From Climacteris rufus (Eukaryota; Chordata; Aves; Passeriformes; Climacteridae): DNA of 64,000 bases. The notes below the pieces were generated by a model that saw only the letters and a list, made by a program, of their open reading frames with translations, was not told the DNA's origin and searched no databases. Position 1 is the first letter of the stretch. Every line of letters begins with the position of its first letter. The stretch spans positions 187,500-251,499 of the forward strand of contig VZRZ01004347.1 of the NCBI GenBank assembly GCA_013398175.1, written 5' to 3'. Made by a program: the position numbers and the translations under genes. This document shows positions 1 to 13,700 of the stretch, one piece after another.

Positions 1-3000
1 AGTTATTCCTCTTGTTGGCCCTGAAATTCAAGGAATGAAATGCAATGACTTCTGGTGCTGAAATTTATCTTCAGGGAAGCAGAGTCTTTCCTGCAGCTAT
101 TGACTACTTGGAAGGAGAAATATTTAGGAACTCCCTCAACAATTCCCAGATGAATGCATATTACCTCATTAATAAATACTCCACATTATGGGAAGGCAGG
201 TAGAGGAAGAAATGGGAAGTGTGGAGTCCTTTCCAAACTATCCTGCTCCCACTTCAATCTGGATGGAAGGCTACTGTTATTTTGTGTTCTGCTTGCCCAC
301 AGGTTTTCTCAAACTGGAATCATAACCCACAGTCATTGGTCACCTTTGTCTTTTGGGGACACAGCTGTTTAGGCCCTACTAACTACAAAGTGCTTTACAG
401 AACTCAGAAAATAAGGAATAACCAAAAGCTTAATTTTATAACAAACTTCTTAGGCTCTGTTTGTGACACCTGACTTCAAAGAGAGGGATTCTTTTTAATC
501 AGCCAAGGAAGAAAAGAATTTGTATGCAAACAGAATTAAGCTATCAGTAAAGCACGACAGTTGAATGTGGATTCATTAAACAGTGCTGCATCTGAGAACT
601 AAATTAGGCATAGGGAATAGAGGGGAGAAAAATTCTATATCTTAAAATGTGATAGGGTCCATTTACTAGATGAGATTACTTTTCTCTACAATGCATTACC
701 CAAAGGCACTTCCAAAACTAAGGGAGTATATTACATGGTGCTAATCAGAACTTTTTTCCTAAGTAGGTCAAATGTTGAAAGGAAATCTTGAAATCTTATG
801 CACTGTTAAAAAAAAAAAAATCTCCGGAAAGCAATACAGCCAAGGTGCGAATCATTTTCTAAAATATAAAAACCTCCTGCATAAACATTAAATGTAGCAC
901 TTTAAAATGCACAGTCATACACCTGAGGCTGTTCTTTCACTGTCATTTTAATTCAGTCTGTAATAACCAAACGAATTTTAATTAGATGAATGACTTCATT
1001 TGCATATATAGTTGTTCAGTTTCACAAAGATTGACTTGTTTAATGTTTTTTCAGAAATCTAAACATCCCTAGTACCAAATGGTCAGGCATATTTAGACTT
1101 CAGATTTTTTTCTTTGTTTAGAAGAACATTAATAAGACAAAATAGGGTTTGTTTGTTTTATCTGGCTTTATTTACAATAGGCATATTGCACCTTTGAATA
1201 GCTTTGATGGAGAACAAGGCATCATGGGGGATGACAGTGAAGGAATTAATGAAACAGAAGGAGAAATAGCTTTACTGCCAAACTTCAGAAGAGACAATTC
1301 TGACTCAGGTTCTAGCCAATACCAGTTGCACACTATAAGTAGCCCTGTACTGCACATAACTTTGCAAATTCCCAAATTAAAAATCTCCTTCCTAGCCATT
1401 ATTCTAAAGCCTAACTGATGATTATCCATTATCTTCATGCCTTCTTTCAAAATTCAGAATAAAAGTTTATGGATGGGTACACATCCACATGGAGTTGCCA
1501 TGGATTTAAATGGGAATACCACTGACCTCTCTGAGGACATATGCAATAAAGCTCTGTGTGCCTCCTGGGCTAACAGATAGTGGTTTAACTGCAAATAGGA
1601 CAGCACAGAACCCTTGCTGCTAAGAAACAGGCTCAATTAGTTTGGGCATAGTACCAACACAGCTTTCTGTAATCTCAGGATGCAGAGAGAATCATCTTCC
1701 AGCTGTTTGCAGCATGGAAACAGTAAACTAACATCTGTCTAAAAGGGACATATTGACTCACTGATGTTAGAGCTATAAAATCAGAATTAGGATTATAAAT
1801 TTTGCTGAAGTATAACTGATGGGGAATGATGATTGGAAGCAGCAGAATCAAATTGGAAAACAGAAAAAATATGTGAAATTATGACCTCTCATTAAAATGG
1901 GATGGAAAGAAGTGTGCAACTGGCTGGGGAGTACCTGACTATACTTTGGTATTAAAAATAGAGTCAAAGTGGTTCCTAAACCAGGTGAGATTTAGAAAGA
2001 CTCAAGAGGAATTTGCACCTTTACCACCCAAAAAAGGCAGCTTAGCAATGTGCTATATCTAAACAGCTGCACACTGTGCTTCAGCAAGAGCTTCATATAA
2101 ATGAAAGATATTTTTTAGTCCATTCATGAGTTTGGAGGGGTTTGCTTGGTCTATAATTTGGACCTGTTATTTCAGAAGGGTTTGGAGTTTTTTTGTTTCT
2201 GGGAATAAAGAAAAATTCTGCATGAGAAAACAGTTTGTCAAATAAGCTACTGTGTGATCTGGAATATATAACAAAATACCATACTTGCATGCATATAGCC
2301 TGCATCTCTGTTAATGTAATTCCTAACAAATCAGAGAGTAGATAAGCAAGATTCTCACAGAATCACATAAAACCAAAGACAGAGTCTATAATGCTGTCTT
2401 CCAGAAAGAACAGGTTATTGCAGTGAAGAGTACCTGACGGATGAGGGTTTTTCAAAAAGAAGAGGTTCCTACCTACACACACAACTAAACATTCCTGTCC
2501 AAGCGAAGGTTTGCTTTAGTTTCTTCACATACATAACCTGTAGGCTATATGCTTCTATTAGCTGTGTGTCTCAGAGTCACACAGCAATAACATAAAATGT
2601 TATTCTTAAGCCCAAATCAAAGTCTGGAATTATTCCGTATTAGCCCCTCAAATTAACTTATTTTGAGTTAATTCAAGGCACCAAACGTGGTTTTGTAAAA
2701 TCGTATGTGGTCTTCTACACATTTGTTCTGGTCTACAAGTATGTGTTCAAGCAAGAAAAATAAGTTAATTAGCCAATAACTAACTTAAGGAAGAACAGTC
2801 TTCAGCAGACATACTCAAAGCTTTGCCATGCCTTCATGAAAAATAAAGTAGCTCTCCTAATTCAATCTCCACAGTAAGTATTCTTAGTAGACATGTGAGA
2901 CAGTAGAGAGAGAAGGTTTTGGTTATAAACCATAAATATTCATTAAGGAACTATTGAATGGCCTTCTCAGAATAATACAAGCCTGAGAAAAGATTATATT

Positions 3001-5503
3001 CTTTAGAACTTTTGCCAATTTATTATTAAACAGCATTCAACTGTCTGTAACATTTCTAAATGCAGCAATTCAGAGTGAGTGAGTACATGAAAGGATAAAT
3101 CTGGTTCACACAGTCTAAAATCTTCTTCACAGTCTGGGAAAACACTACAACAGGGAGAAAAAATCGTAAGAAAAAATCTTCATCTGTCAGTCAAAGATTC
3201 TCCTGGCATAACTTCAAAACTTTACTCCCACTTTGCTATACGTTTTGATATGAAAGTTCATCCTTTCAAATAATCATGTTAGACTCAGCTAACAATCTTG
3301 CTAGAGTATCTGCAAACAGAAATCTGTAAAAGAGTAAAAAATGGTTGCAATCTCCAAAACATTTCCATGACCTCACACTCTTAAAATTCAGAGTTTTGTT
3401 TATTCTTAAATACTGTGTTCATCTACCCAAGATAGTTTGCTTAAGGACCTCTTTTCTTGACTCCTCTCCCTATAAAGACAGATAAGAATGAAACTGGAAT
3501 CATAATACCAATTATGAAACAAATAATTCTGTTCACAGTTTTTCAACAAACTGTACTATTTACTCCCAAATTATATTCAGTGAATATTTTCTTCTGTATG
3601 GAAACAATGTATTTAATTCCAGCAATTTTGTGTCTCATTTTTAAAAAATGCATATAATTTGCAAACAGATCCCAGGTGAAAGAAAGAAACCTCCCGAAAT
3701 ATAAAACCGTTTCTTAAATAAATGGCAGCAATAACAATCTTTTGCAAAACAAAGATTTGACAAATAATAAGAAATTAATGAAAATCTACAATTACCCGGA
3801 TTATAAATTACAGAATCAGCAGCAGGATTGTTTTCATTTACAAAGCCAAAAGTAATTATAAATAATGAAATAAGAGAGCTCTAGTAACAGCCTTGGTTAA
3901 GAGTATCAAATTAGTGAGCTGAGAATAATCTGAAAAATGTAACAACACTAAAGAGCCATCAGAGTGATGATAATTGGCAGCATCTGCTATTTCACTGCAA
4001 TAGTACATCAAACCAGCTGCAAATATAGGGCTTTTTCAGCTTTCTCACAGAGTTGTACGCTGTCCTGCTTCCTCTACTTTCAACCACTGATGTGCAATGA
4101 TCGTGCTTCATACAAGAATATTTGATGAAAAAGTTTGGATTACAAATAAAATTACTTACCAACATTTATGACACAATAGGTGCTACTTTAAACAGAAACT
4201 CAAATAGGGCAAATGTTTTCCAGCCCCTATTAAAATATTCTCAAGTTGTTACTTGACAATTTCAGCTCTGTTTGTACAGAACTCGTGTATACTATTCAAA
4301 CCAATTCTGTTCCATTTAATCTTCCTCCAACACTGGGTAGAAAATTAGATCCGAAAAATTAATCATACTATTCAGTGAATTGCATTATTCAAAATTCTCC
4401 ATTAACTCTTGAAACTTACACTGCCAGAATGATGCTGCCATTATCTGAGATATAATGGAAGCAAGTTAGAAGATTCAGAGAAGCTTTAAAATCCTACTAC
4501 TTACTACAAGCTACAAACCCTCCAAACCTCACTAATTTGGGCTTCATAATCATAATTATTCTTTTGGATTAAAAAACAAGTGCTGGGAAACATCAAAGCC
4601 CACCATTACTCTAAACTCAACCGAAGTTTCATTTCCTACAAGCACTCAGACACTGAAGGTGGGAACGCACCATGGAAATTATATAAAACTCTAATCATTG
4701 CCCACATGTCATTTGTTCTCCACAGTAACTACAGCAGATGACAAACACAGGCTGGACCTTGCAAGGGCCTGTGATGGGGAGGGAGATTACAGACAGATGA
4801 AACAAAGGAATGTGCAACTGCCACAGAGACATTCTGATGGAGCTGCTAAGGATCTTCCCCTATAAACTGTGAAATCTGAGACAGCTTCATTTCTTCCACA
4901 TGCCTCCAGAAACAACTACATAGATAGTACATTACCAAAGACTTCCTCACTATTCCTCCTTCTGACCTCCTCCTTCCTATAGGAGTATTATGTGATCAGA
5001 TTTTAAAAACATAATTTAAAATATCCAGCATACCCTCCCACTCAGAGCAGTGGCTATTCACAGTATGGTGACTTGCACTACATTTAATGTAACTGAAAAC
5101 TACATTGAGCACTATATATTGCTAGTCAAAAGTTTGATTTTAAGGCCTGACCTGGCTTTTTGAAACAATCATTTTGCCTATGTTGCATATACAGAAACAG
5201 TACTGGTTTTACCCGGAAAAATGTATTTGGGAAGGGGTGGGGGATGTGCAGCAACCTTTTCCATAACATTAACACCACATGGCACAGAAACAACACAGGA
5301 AAAGTTACTCTGGAATTCTTTTACATTTGCTGGCACACCCTTTCACTTACAACTAACTTCAAGAGAAAAAAACTGAACTAGAAGAGGAAAACTGTCTAAG
5401 AGCAAACTGTACATGGAAACAGATCTCAAAATAGGAGGTTTCCTGACTTGAAAGGATTCCTCTCCCCCAATATTCAGGAGATCCAAATTCATTAATTTCA
5501 GCG

Positions 5504-5548
5504 ATAGTCAGTTGAATAATACAGTTAATAATAGTCAGTTAATAATAC
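5504..5548. repeat. Imperfect short direct repeat
   Basis: The segment beginning atagtcagtt and ending aataatac occurs at 5504-5522 and again at 5531-5548. The first copy has one extra G. This looks like a small local tandem duplication in AT-rich DNA. Confidence 0.7.
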
Positions 5549-8500
5549 AAACAGCAAATCTACATTTGTTAGGACTCTTAACACCACAAATTTTAGAATG
5601 GGTAATAGAACAACTGCTTTGAGAAGAAATGTTGGTTTGAGAACACTGATTTGAAACACTGTACAGAATTATGATCCCCAAGGTTAGACTCTGGTAACAC
5701 ATATAATTATATGACTTTCAAGTCATGATGGCTGCTTCTACGACCAAAAATAGATGGCCTCAGGAATAGCATTAAGCATATTTGAGTGCTAGAGAGAAGA
5801 GGGAAAAGAACTGACAATCCAATACCTTAAAAACTCAACAACAGATCCCTCACATTGATTGGCTAAAATGTCATTTTTTAAAATTACATTTTGCCTCCCA
5901 TTTTGCAACAAATGTGGTACTAACATTTAAAAAATTTTCCTCTGCTCACAGAAGAGCTAAAAAGGTATTTTTAGCCTGGTTTCCTAAGGAAATGAAACTT
6001 ATCCGTTAGGCCCTCATCACAATACCTTCTGAACTCATGGAGTGATTTCTGCCAGGTTTGACAGGGTGTGAAACATTAGGTTCCCAAAAACGGCAGCTGG
6101 GAGAGGAAAGAGAATGCTCCCACTGTGGGGCTGCCTTTGCTAGACATCAGGGAGAACACCCAGGAGCTTCTCCCTGCTGTCTCTGAGACCAGGCTGCTGC
6201 AGTTGTGCTGCTCAAGGGTCCAGGTGGAGGGGGAAAAGGATGAGGCTGGTTTTGTCTGATTGTCTTGTTTGCTTTAAGGAAAGCTGGGATGATCATCATT
6301 TACATGATTCCAGTTCAGCTGGAATTGAAAGTAGCGTTGATCAAATCCCTCAGTAAGATATATCTTGCCACAGATCCACCAAGACTTTTAAAAACAGCAT
6401 AGATTTGCTGAGGATGCAGAGCAGGCACTGCAATGAAGTGAAGGCTGAAGGGGTTAAATTTGTTACTTACTTAAATGAGGGAAAAAATAAAAAAAATCCA
6501 AGGGGATCTCCTGTAGCTGGAGAACCAGGTGAATGAATAACAGTAATAACAAGATTTGGTATAAAGAAGCAGAGGACCATATTAAGGGTTAAGATGTCTA
6601 CAAAACAAGCTTATTTTGCCACTTCAGTAAGAACAAATTACTTGCTAATTACGCTCATGTTGCTCAGATGACGGATGGGGATGGCCTCAAAAAGCAACAC
6701 TTCCTGCAGCTATTACTGCTCTACCTTATTCACTACTGTTAGACTTTAATTCTTTTTCTTCTTACAGAATTTACTGGAAGTTTTCTTTGATGGCTCTTAA
6801 AAGGCACATCAGCATTAAAGGCAAGTTATGTGGGAGCCTTTTCATCACAGCACACCCATATCTAAGAGCACAAGAGGCTGGCAGGCACAAGGTCACTCCC
6901 AGAAGAACCCTCCACAGTCCACCACATTTTCTTGTGCAAGATTCAGATGGAATTACTTGTACTGTTTTTCAATGTGAGATTATAAATAAAACTATAATTA
7001 TTTCATATCCTTGTTTTCTGTCAACCTCATGAAGCTCCTCAAACACTTGGCCTAATGTTTTCATCTTTGAAAAGTAAGTATCCGAACACGAAAAGAATAC
7101 ATAGAAGCCACTCTGTAAATACATGGTGTAGAAACCATACTGCTCATGTGGATAAGACAGCCTGCAATAAAATAAAATGTATTAATTAAGAACCCAAAAT
7201 ATACTGACAAATTTTTAATGATGCCTTCCCTAGAAAAAACAGCCATTACTGGGGGTTTTTTGCTTGCTTGTTTGGGTTTGGGTATTGGGCTTCTATTGCT
7301 AAGAAAATTATCATTTAAAAGCTCCTACTACATTTCAAGTAAAGCTATAAAGTAAAAAAATATACTGACAACAGAAGCTAGCTCATCTCACTAAATGAAT
7401 GCTATAAAACAGATTCTGAACTCATATGCCCTTCCCTATCTTGGGGTATATTTAGCCACATCTGACACATGATCAGTAAGACAAAAAGAAATAGCTGTAA
7501 CAAGTAAAACCCCTATTACAACTTTTGGCTACATACTAAGACTCCAATCTAATTCCCATTCAGACCAGTAAATACAGGCTAGAACCTTCCATTGTACTGC
7601 TGCCAAGACACCAGGCTTGAACTTAATACAGACTTCATGACTGACTGACAGTTTTTGAGCACAGCAGTCATGAACACAACTTATTTTAGCTTTAACTATA
7701 CATTGCCACTGCAATCTCACTTCAGGTATTTAAAGGTGAAACTATACTAAAAAGTATTTGCTTATTTATTAGCCTATTATTTAGGACTTTGAAGTACAAT
7801 AATTATTACTACCAGGACCTGCAACAGAAACCATTAAAGACAAATCTTCCAACCACCAAGCACTAATAGCAACCAACATAAATAGCTTCAGCTTCTGAAG
7901 AACAGCACAGCATAAGATACAGTACTTGTTAGAGAAATGGAAGTTCATTTTTCAGCTCATTCAAAAAACATTGATCAAATCACTTTTCAGACATTACAAA
8001 CTTGCACTGTTTTTTCAACTATTATTATTTCGGTAATTAGGTTGTAATTTTTCAGGTGAATATACCTTCCTTACCCTACATAAAGTTTGTTGCTAAGGCA
8101 GGTATATGTCTACATTTATTTACTATTAACAACACAGAGGATCATTTTTTTATGATTATGATATAGTAACACAAACCAATACATCTTATTCCATTTTTAA
8201 CCACTGAGGATCACTTCCAATTCAGCTTTCAATTTAGATCTAAAATGAAAGGAACTTACCAGTTAGGGTGTACATGGTCTCACTGATGTAACTTATGGTG
8301 GTTTAGAAAGCTAGCAAGGCTGTTCTGATATTAAAAGCAACAATGAAGGGAAGTGGTTAGTCAACTAGCTGGTTCTGTTATTCCCTCCCACTTCTTACAG
8401 CAGTACCCAACTCTGCAGGGACATAATTCAGCTTCCTATTCCACTTCATAATTTTGTTTATTTTTTAAAAAACAAAACGAAAAGAAGTGCCACACCACAT

Positions 8501-9613
8501 TTGCAGGATTATTAGTGTTTCAAACCAGATGTTCTGTACCTATATTTGTAATAAAATACTACATCCAACATCCAAGCAGTAGTCATCTCTGTTTACTTGA
8601 AGAGGAAAAAAAAAAAAAATCAAAGAGATCCAAAAATCTATCTAACAGTAGTTTTTCCGATTACCGCTGTGAACTGAAAGAATAAAATTCTGCATTAGCA
8701 TGAAGAATAAATTACCTGTATACATCATTAGTCAAGTTACTTAACAGGCCTGATAAAGCTGATTTTGAGTCAATGGACAGGGGGTTTTATGCAGGTCTTT
8801 ATGCATCTGTACATGAATAGGGGGTGCCATCTAACAAAAAACCAGTATTTTATAGTCACTTCAAGTGAATAAGGCTAATGAGAGACAGAAAAGAATTAAA
8901 AATTACTTTTTTCTTTAATTAATATATTTAATTTTTGCCTTAATGCCATATTTGTTAACATATTTTCAGATGTGCTGTATGCTTCTTCATTTCAAGTAAC
9001 AATCCAGTTCTGTGAAACTTACTTCAAATTTCAATTTCACTGTTGAGCCATGGTTTTTTTTCTAATACACAATGTTTAACACATCACATTAAAGGAACTC
9101 TGAAACAATTAACACAATCACAGTTAGTGTCCTCAATTAGTAAGCTCCTTTATACACCAAAAATTTCCACTTTTATCAACAGTATTTGGAAAAAACCCAA
9201 ACCCAAGACACCTCCTTTTGTTTCTGTGTATTAAAATAATAAAAAACAGATTAAGATGAGTTGGCTAAATCTAAACCACAAAAATAGCCCAAGTTTGTCT
9301 TTATATTTGTAATCTTATGTTTACTCAGTGTTTTCCTTTGGCATTTATAAAGTACAGCAAAGACTTCGTGGCTACATCCAGAAGTTTGGCTGCTTTGAGT
9401 TCTGGAGATAAACCATAAACTAGATCAAAGTTCAACTTCTCTCCCTACCAATAAAACCCCTCACCCCAAAAGCCAACATGACTGAGGCCAGAAGGAACTG
9501 CACTGTGTCTCTCTCCATCATCCACATGCCCTGCCTGGTCAGTCGACTACAGAAGCTCCCCTGCTTTTGACAAAGTACGACCTGGCCACATCACAGCAGG
9601 GACATGCCATACT

Positions 9614-9659
9614 TCACTTTCTCTATTCCTTTCCTTTCCTTTTCTTTTTTCTTTTCTCC
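9614..9659 (+). repeat. Polypyrimidine simple-sequence tract
   Basis: An almost uninterrupted C/T run is dominated by CTTTC- and CTTTT-type units. It is low-complexity DNA. On the minus strand it is a polypurine tract, capable in principle of triplex formation. Confidence 0.75.
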
Positions 9660-10278
9660 ATGGGGATTTCCCATCTAACATAATGGAACAGCTACATTTT
9701 GTAAGAACTTTCAATGTGCCCACAAAGGTCTATCACACATATATTGCCATCCTCTTCCACAGCAGGTCAATTCTAAGAGCATTCTTGTTGTGTCTCCCCA
9801 GTACCTTGGTGTTTCAGGTGGATATCCCCAAGCTCCATTTGATGACAGTGAAAAAGACCTTACAATAGTACTATTAATTTCTATAATATTTAGTTACTAA
9901 ACAGACTCTGTGGAATCATGTCCCTTCTCCTGGGAGGCAAAGACAGCAGGACCTGGAGAGACAGAGATCCTCCAAAACCTGGTGAAGATGTAACTCATGT
10001 AGGTTATTAAAAAAGACTTTACTCAGCAGGAGTAGAATTGTGGACTCAGTGATGTTACCTGTTTTTTATGCAATTTCCTGATATAGCAAGCAAATGTGTA
10101 ATGTTTGTAAACACATCATACTACAGCTGTTGTGTGTTTCCCCTACCTTTCTATCAGGATACTGTTGCATAGTTTCACTTCTTTGATGATTAAAACATTT
10201 ATGGAATTCCAACATATCTGTTGGAGTAGCTTATACAGACCACTGAAGGTCATCTGTAATCACTGCCTCTTAATGCTC

Positions 10279-10306
10279 AAGCTGTCCTTTAGCTTAAGGA
10301 CAGCTT
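10279..10306. repeat. Perfect 11-bp inverted repeat (hairpin)
   Basis: The arm aagctgtcctt (10279-10289) and its exact reverse complement aaggacagctt (10296-10306) flank a 6-nt loop. The hairpin lies about 90 bp upstream of a G-rich motif and a CR1 fragment. No T-run or gene end nearby suggests a terminator or small-RNA role. Confidence 0.75.
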
Positions 10307-10394
10307 TTCCCTTCCTTGTAATGACTGCACTGGTGCAAAGAAATCTGCACCAGGCTGTGGAGCAGCTTTGATGGCTTTCCCCTATATATATTTA

Positions 10395-10419
10395 GGGAAA
10401 TTGGGGGTGGGTAGGTGGG
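10395..10419 (+). promoter_or_regulatory. Canonical G-quadruplex motif
   Basis: There are four runs of at least three Gs on the plus strand: 10395-10397, 10403-10407, 10409-10411 and 10417-10419. The loops are 5, 1 and 5 nt, which fits the usual G3+N1-7 rule. It sits directly beside the 3' end of a minus-strand CR1 fragment. Whether it folds or does anything in the cell cannot be told from sequence. Confidence 0.6.
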
Positions 10420-10429
10420 TGTGTTTTTA

Positions 10430-10737
10430 TCCAGGGACACCTTTCATTTTATTAGATTGCTCAGAGCTTCATTCAACCTCACCCTGAACACTTCCAGAAT
10501 GGGGCATCCACAACTTCTCTGGGCAATTTGTTCCAGTGCCTCACAATAAAGAATTTCTTCCTAAAACCTAAACTAATCTACCTCCATTCCCCCTTGTCCT
10601 ATTGCTATATGCTCTTTAAAGAGTCTCCCTCCAGCCTTCTTGTAAGCCTGTTTTAAGTAGTGGAAGGCTGCTCTAATATCTCCCTGGAGCCTTCTCTTCA
10701 CCAGGCTGAACTGCCCCAACTCTCTCAGCCTGTAACT
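10430..10737 (-). mobile_element. CR1 LINE fragment, 3' part, minus strand
   Basis: This is a 5'-truncated, decayed copy of the non-LTR retrotransposon CR1, covering the end of ORF2. Read on the minus strand it contains the conserved block for the ORF2 C-terminus: 'LRELGQFSLVKRRLQGD' followed by 'AFHYLKQAYKKAGGRLF'. Further on, the DNA encoding the 'HW..LP' region, with its typical one-sided 'ccagtgcctca' signature, is visible at about 10532-10542. The extreme 3' tail with its 8-nt ATTCTRTG repeats is missing or has diverged, and the boundary near 10430 is approximate. An open minus-strand frame at 10573-10815 runs through it into unique DNA and is not a gene. Five-prime truncation is normal for CR1 integration. 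Confidence 0.9.
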
Positions 10738-13700
10738 ATCTTTAGTTACTAAATAAACAAGCCAGTATTCAAACCTCCATGAAAAGCCTTCAACATTTTT
10801 CACAAAAATCCACAAGTACAGGGCCTTTGGAACTCAGAGAAACCATGCTGCAGATTCTATTAGCACACCTGGATGGTGAGTCCCCTCTATTTCTGCTTGT
10901 GCCCTTCTGCAGATTATATGACAGCATAAGCAAAAGCAGTAACTTAAACAACAAAACAGAGCTCAATTACCAGCGCAAGATTCAAATGTTGCCGAGTTTG
11001 CTCAAATGTTTCTATTCAGTTAACACTACCACAGCAGAAAAAATAATGTTTCATTTTAAAAGACAAAATATGATAAAAAAAGGAAAACTTTTATATATTA
11101 AACACCTATTTTTCTTCCAGCATAACTGTTAACTATGCCATCCTTGCTCTCTTGAGAAATCATTACAGTTCTACTTCTTATTTAAAATAATAAAAAATCT
11201 AAACTGTTATAATCCCCATTTAGACCAGTTGTTATACATTACTGAAATTTGAGGAACTGTAACTTTTACAAATATGGACAGCTTGTTTCATTTCCCTAAG
11301 CTGTTTCTTTACAATATCTTTGCATAAAGGGTGGAGAAAAAAAGAAACAGCAGAATCTAAAAAAGGCGTTCATATGGACAAAACAGAAATGGCATCTTTT
11401 AAAAACTGACCTGTTTTTACTAAACGTTTTGGTCTATTCAATGGACTGAAAACACTGCTAATTAATTTTACAATGCCAGGGCTGCCCATCCGATGTGCTG
11501 CAGTGTAGTCATCAGCTACCCAGAGGACTTTGGTTTTCGGGAAGCTTTTTTTTGAACAGCAAAACTCTTCCCGTCTCCCTGTTCCCAGAGTTCAGGCAGC
11601 CCTTCCTGAGGCAGAGAGCTCTGTCAGAGGAAAGCTTGAGAATTATTCACATCATAGGAGAATCAACTCCAGTTTTCCTTTTTGGAAACACCTTGAGGCT
11701 TCTCCAACACACACGACTCTGAGACTAAACAAGCACTAAATTAAATGAGAATGCTCTTTATCCTGTGTAGGGTTACACAAGGAGCAAATTTACTCTACAA
11801 ACATGGTGTATTTTGAGAGTCTAGGAGACAAATGTAACTTATGTCTGGATCACTGTTGGTACAGGCCCCTCAAGCTGTTCCTGGATGGAGTTGCTCCAAG
11901 AAGGTTCAGTGCTGCCTCCTCCCTGAGCGATAGTCACAAAGCATCATCTCTGTGTTCTTATGTTACCCATGTTCCGCAGCCAGAAAAGAAACTTATTTTG
12001 TACAAATTTTTTCTTACCTCATGAATCCTCACTGTGTGAAAAGACTCTGAGCATGCTGGAACTTTCAAGCTATTTTAGGTCTTTCCTAGATAATGCCCTC
12101 TCTTGCAACACAATACCCCATTACCTTTGATTAGGTGACCTGGGCCATTGCTCACAGTTTGGCTTAAAGGAAGAGACGACCAAAGATACACGAAGCCGTC
12201 ACAAAGGATTGACATCCGATGCAAAACTCTTCACTGAAATTTACTACTCATTTACAAAACAGTTCTTTGGGGGCATTTTCTTATATGCATCTGTCAACAC
12301 CCAGAGAAAGCAGCACCTTACGCACAAACACAAACCACCAATGACAAAAGCAAAAGGGTTTTTTCTATCTAATATGCTGTGATATTTTGTTTGCAATGAA
12401 AACTGTGAGTCTCATATTTGCCCACGGACATTTGCATGCAACATTATACCACCTTCTGTCACATTTCTTGTAACAGCTGAAATACACGTTGTACTTCATA
12501 ATACAACCTACACACTTCCCTTACTCTCAGTGTGAAAGAAAACAAATCAAGCATTAAAGTCCATTTACGATACCACTGCTAAAAATGACTGTCACAGGAT
12601 ACTCAAAGTGAAAAAACTTTAAACAAAATTAGACAGGATGAGAACCTTTTCCCTCTTTCACATTTCAGAGCACGCAGCAGCTATGGAAATAAGCCAAGAT
12701 ATTAGCATGTATAAGTCAAATTGGGTATTATTTCTTCTTGAAGACTACACATTTTGAACAACTTCAAAAATACTAAAGTTGGCTTCCAAACCCTCTCAAA
12801 ATTTCCCTTAACTTCTAGATGATATACTGAAGGTATGAAAAGTGGCATAAAATGTGTACAGAAGTGGTGCTCGCAGCAGTACTTCAAAAAACTCAATTAT
12901 TTTTTGTATTCACCTTTAGTCACCATTAAGGCTTCAATTTTTAGTTTATGTACTCCAGTGTACCAGTCCAGTGTTTTAAAGAACCTAAAAACAGATCCTC
13001 CAAATGTGAGTCAGAAAAAAACAATATAAACTCCCTGGTCAATTTGAAGAGCATTGACCTGGTATAGCCAGAGAGTTTAAATTTGCAGGAGGAAAAAAAG
13101 ATGCAGAGAATAACAGAGTATAAGTCTGTTATTTCAGTGTGGGTGCAGAGAAAGATAAAGGATAAGTGTTGCTGCATTGATTCTACAACTCCTCTTTATC
13201 ATGTTTTTAACATATGGCATGGATGCACAAAGCTCCAAACAAGGAGCATTTGTGTGGAGCTTTTTTAAAAATCAAGAATAAACAAGTAAAATAGAGTATT
13301 AGGAATGTCTCTACAAAGGGAACACCATATAAAACACTTTGTTCCCCTTCATCAAAGAAAATCATCTTCCACTTTCTCTCCAAACTCAGTAACAAAACAT
13401 ATTCCATACTGATTTTGGCCAGAAGGCCTTAACAGGATTACTCCCCAACCATCCAGATTTCACAGTTATAGTGGTTGGTGATATTTTTGTATTCTCCTGC
13501 CTTCTTGCCTATAATTTACCTGTCATTTAAGTTTCCAGGCTCCATCTGAAGTGTGTATTAAGATGACATCTGGACATGGAAGAGCTATTCCTCTACATAC
13601 TTAGTTTCACAGAAAATAAAGCTGGGTATGTTGCCCAGCCAGGAGCTGTAGCATACATATAGCAGTAAGTACCCATGGAACAGATCCCAGACATACAGAA

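Larger units (their letters stand above)
1..10394. other. Gene-free AT-rich unique sequence
   Basis: No recognisable gene or large transposon was found. All open frames are under about 90 codons and show no family I know. The stretch holds short simple tracts: poly(A) near 808-820 and 8606-8618, a T/G-rich tract near 7251-7290, and a pyrimidine tract at 9614-9659. It also holds an imperfect direct repeat at 5504-5548 and a perfect octamer motif at 998-1005. A somewhat GC-richer patch at about 6040-6250 has no open frame of note and no family I recognise. An exon-like segment at 1181-1338 is discussed as a finding. The most economical reading is intron or intergenic DNA. Confidence 0.7.

Noticed and set aside
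2353..2375. 'cacagaatcacataaaacc' resembling a reverse CR1 3' tail
   Set aside because: The match is limited to the AGAATCA-like word, and the adjoining sequence lacks the 'ggttggaagggacc' block that accompanies real tails such as the one at 37792.
12866..12892. Possible U6 snRNA-like start (gtggtgctcgcagcag)
   Set aside because: Only about eight bases fit before an apparent deletion. The rest does not follow U6, and there is no PolIII terminator or promoter context.
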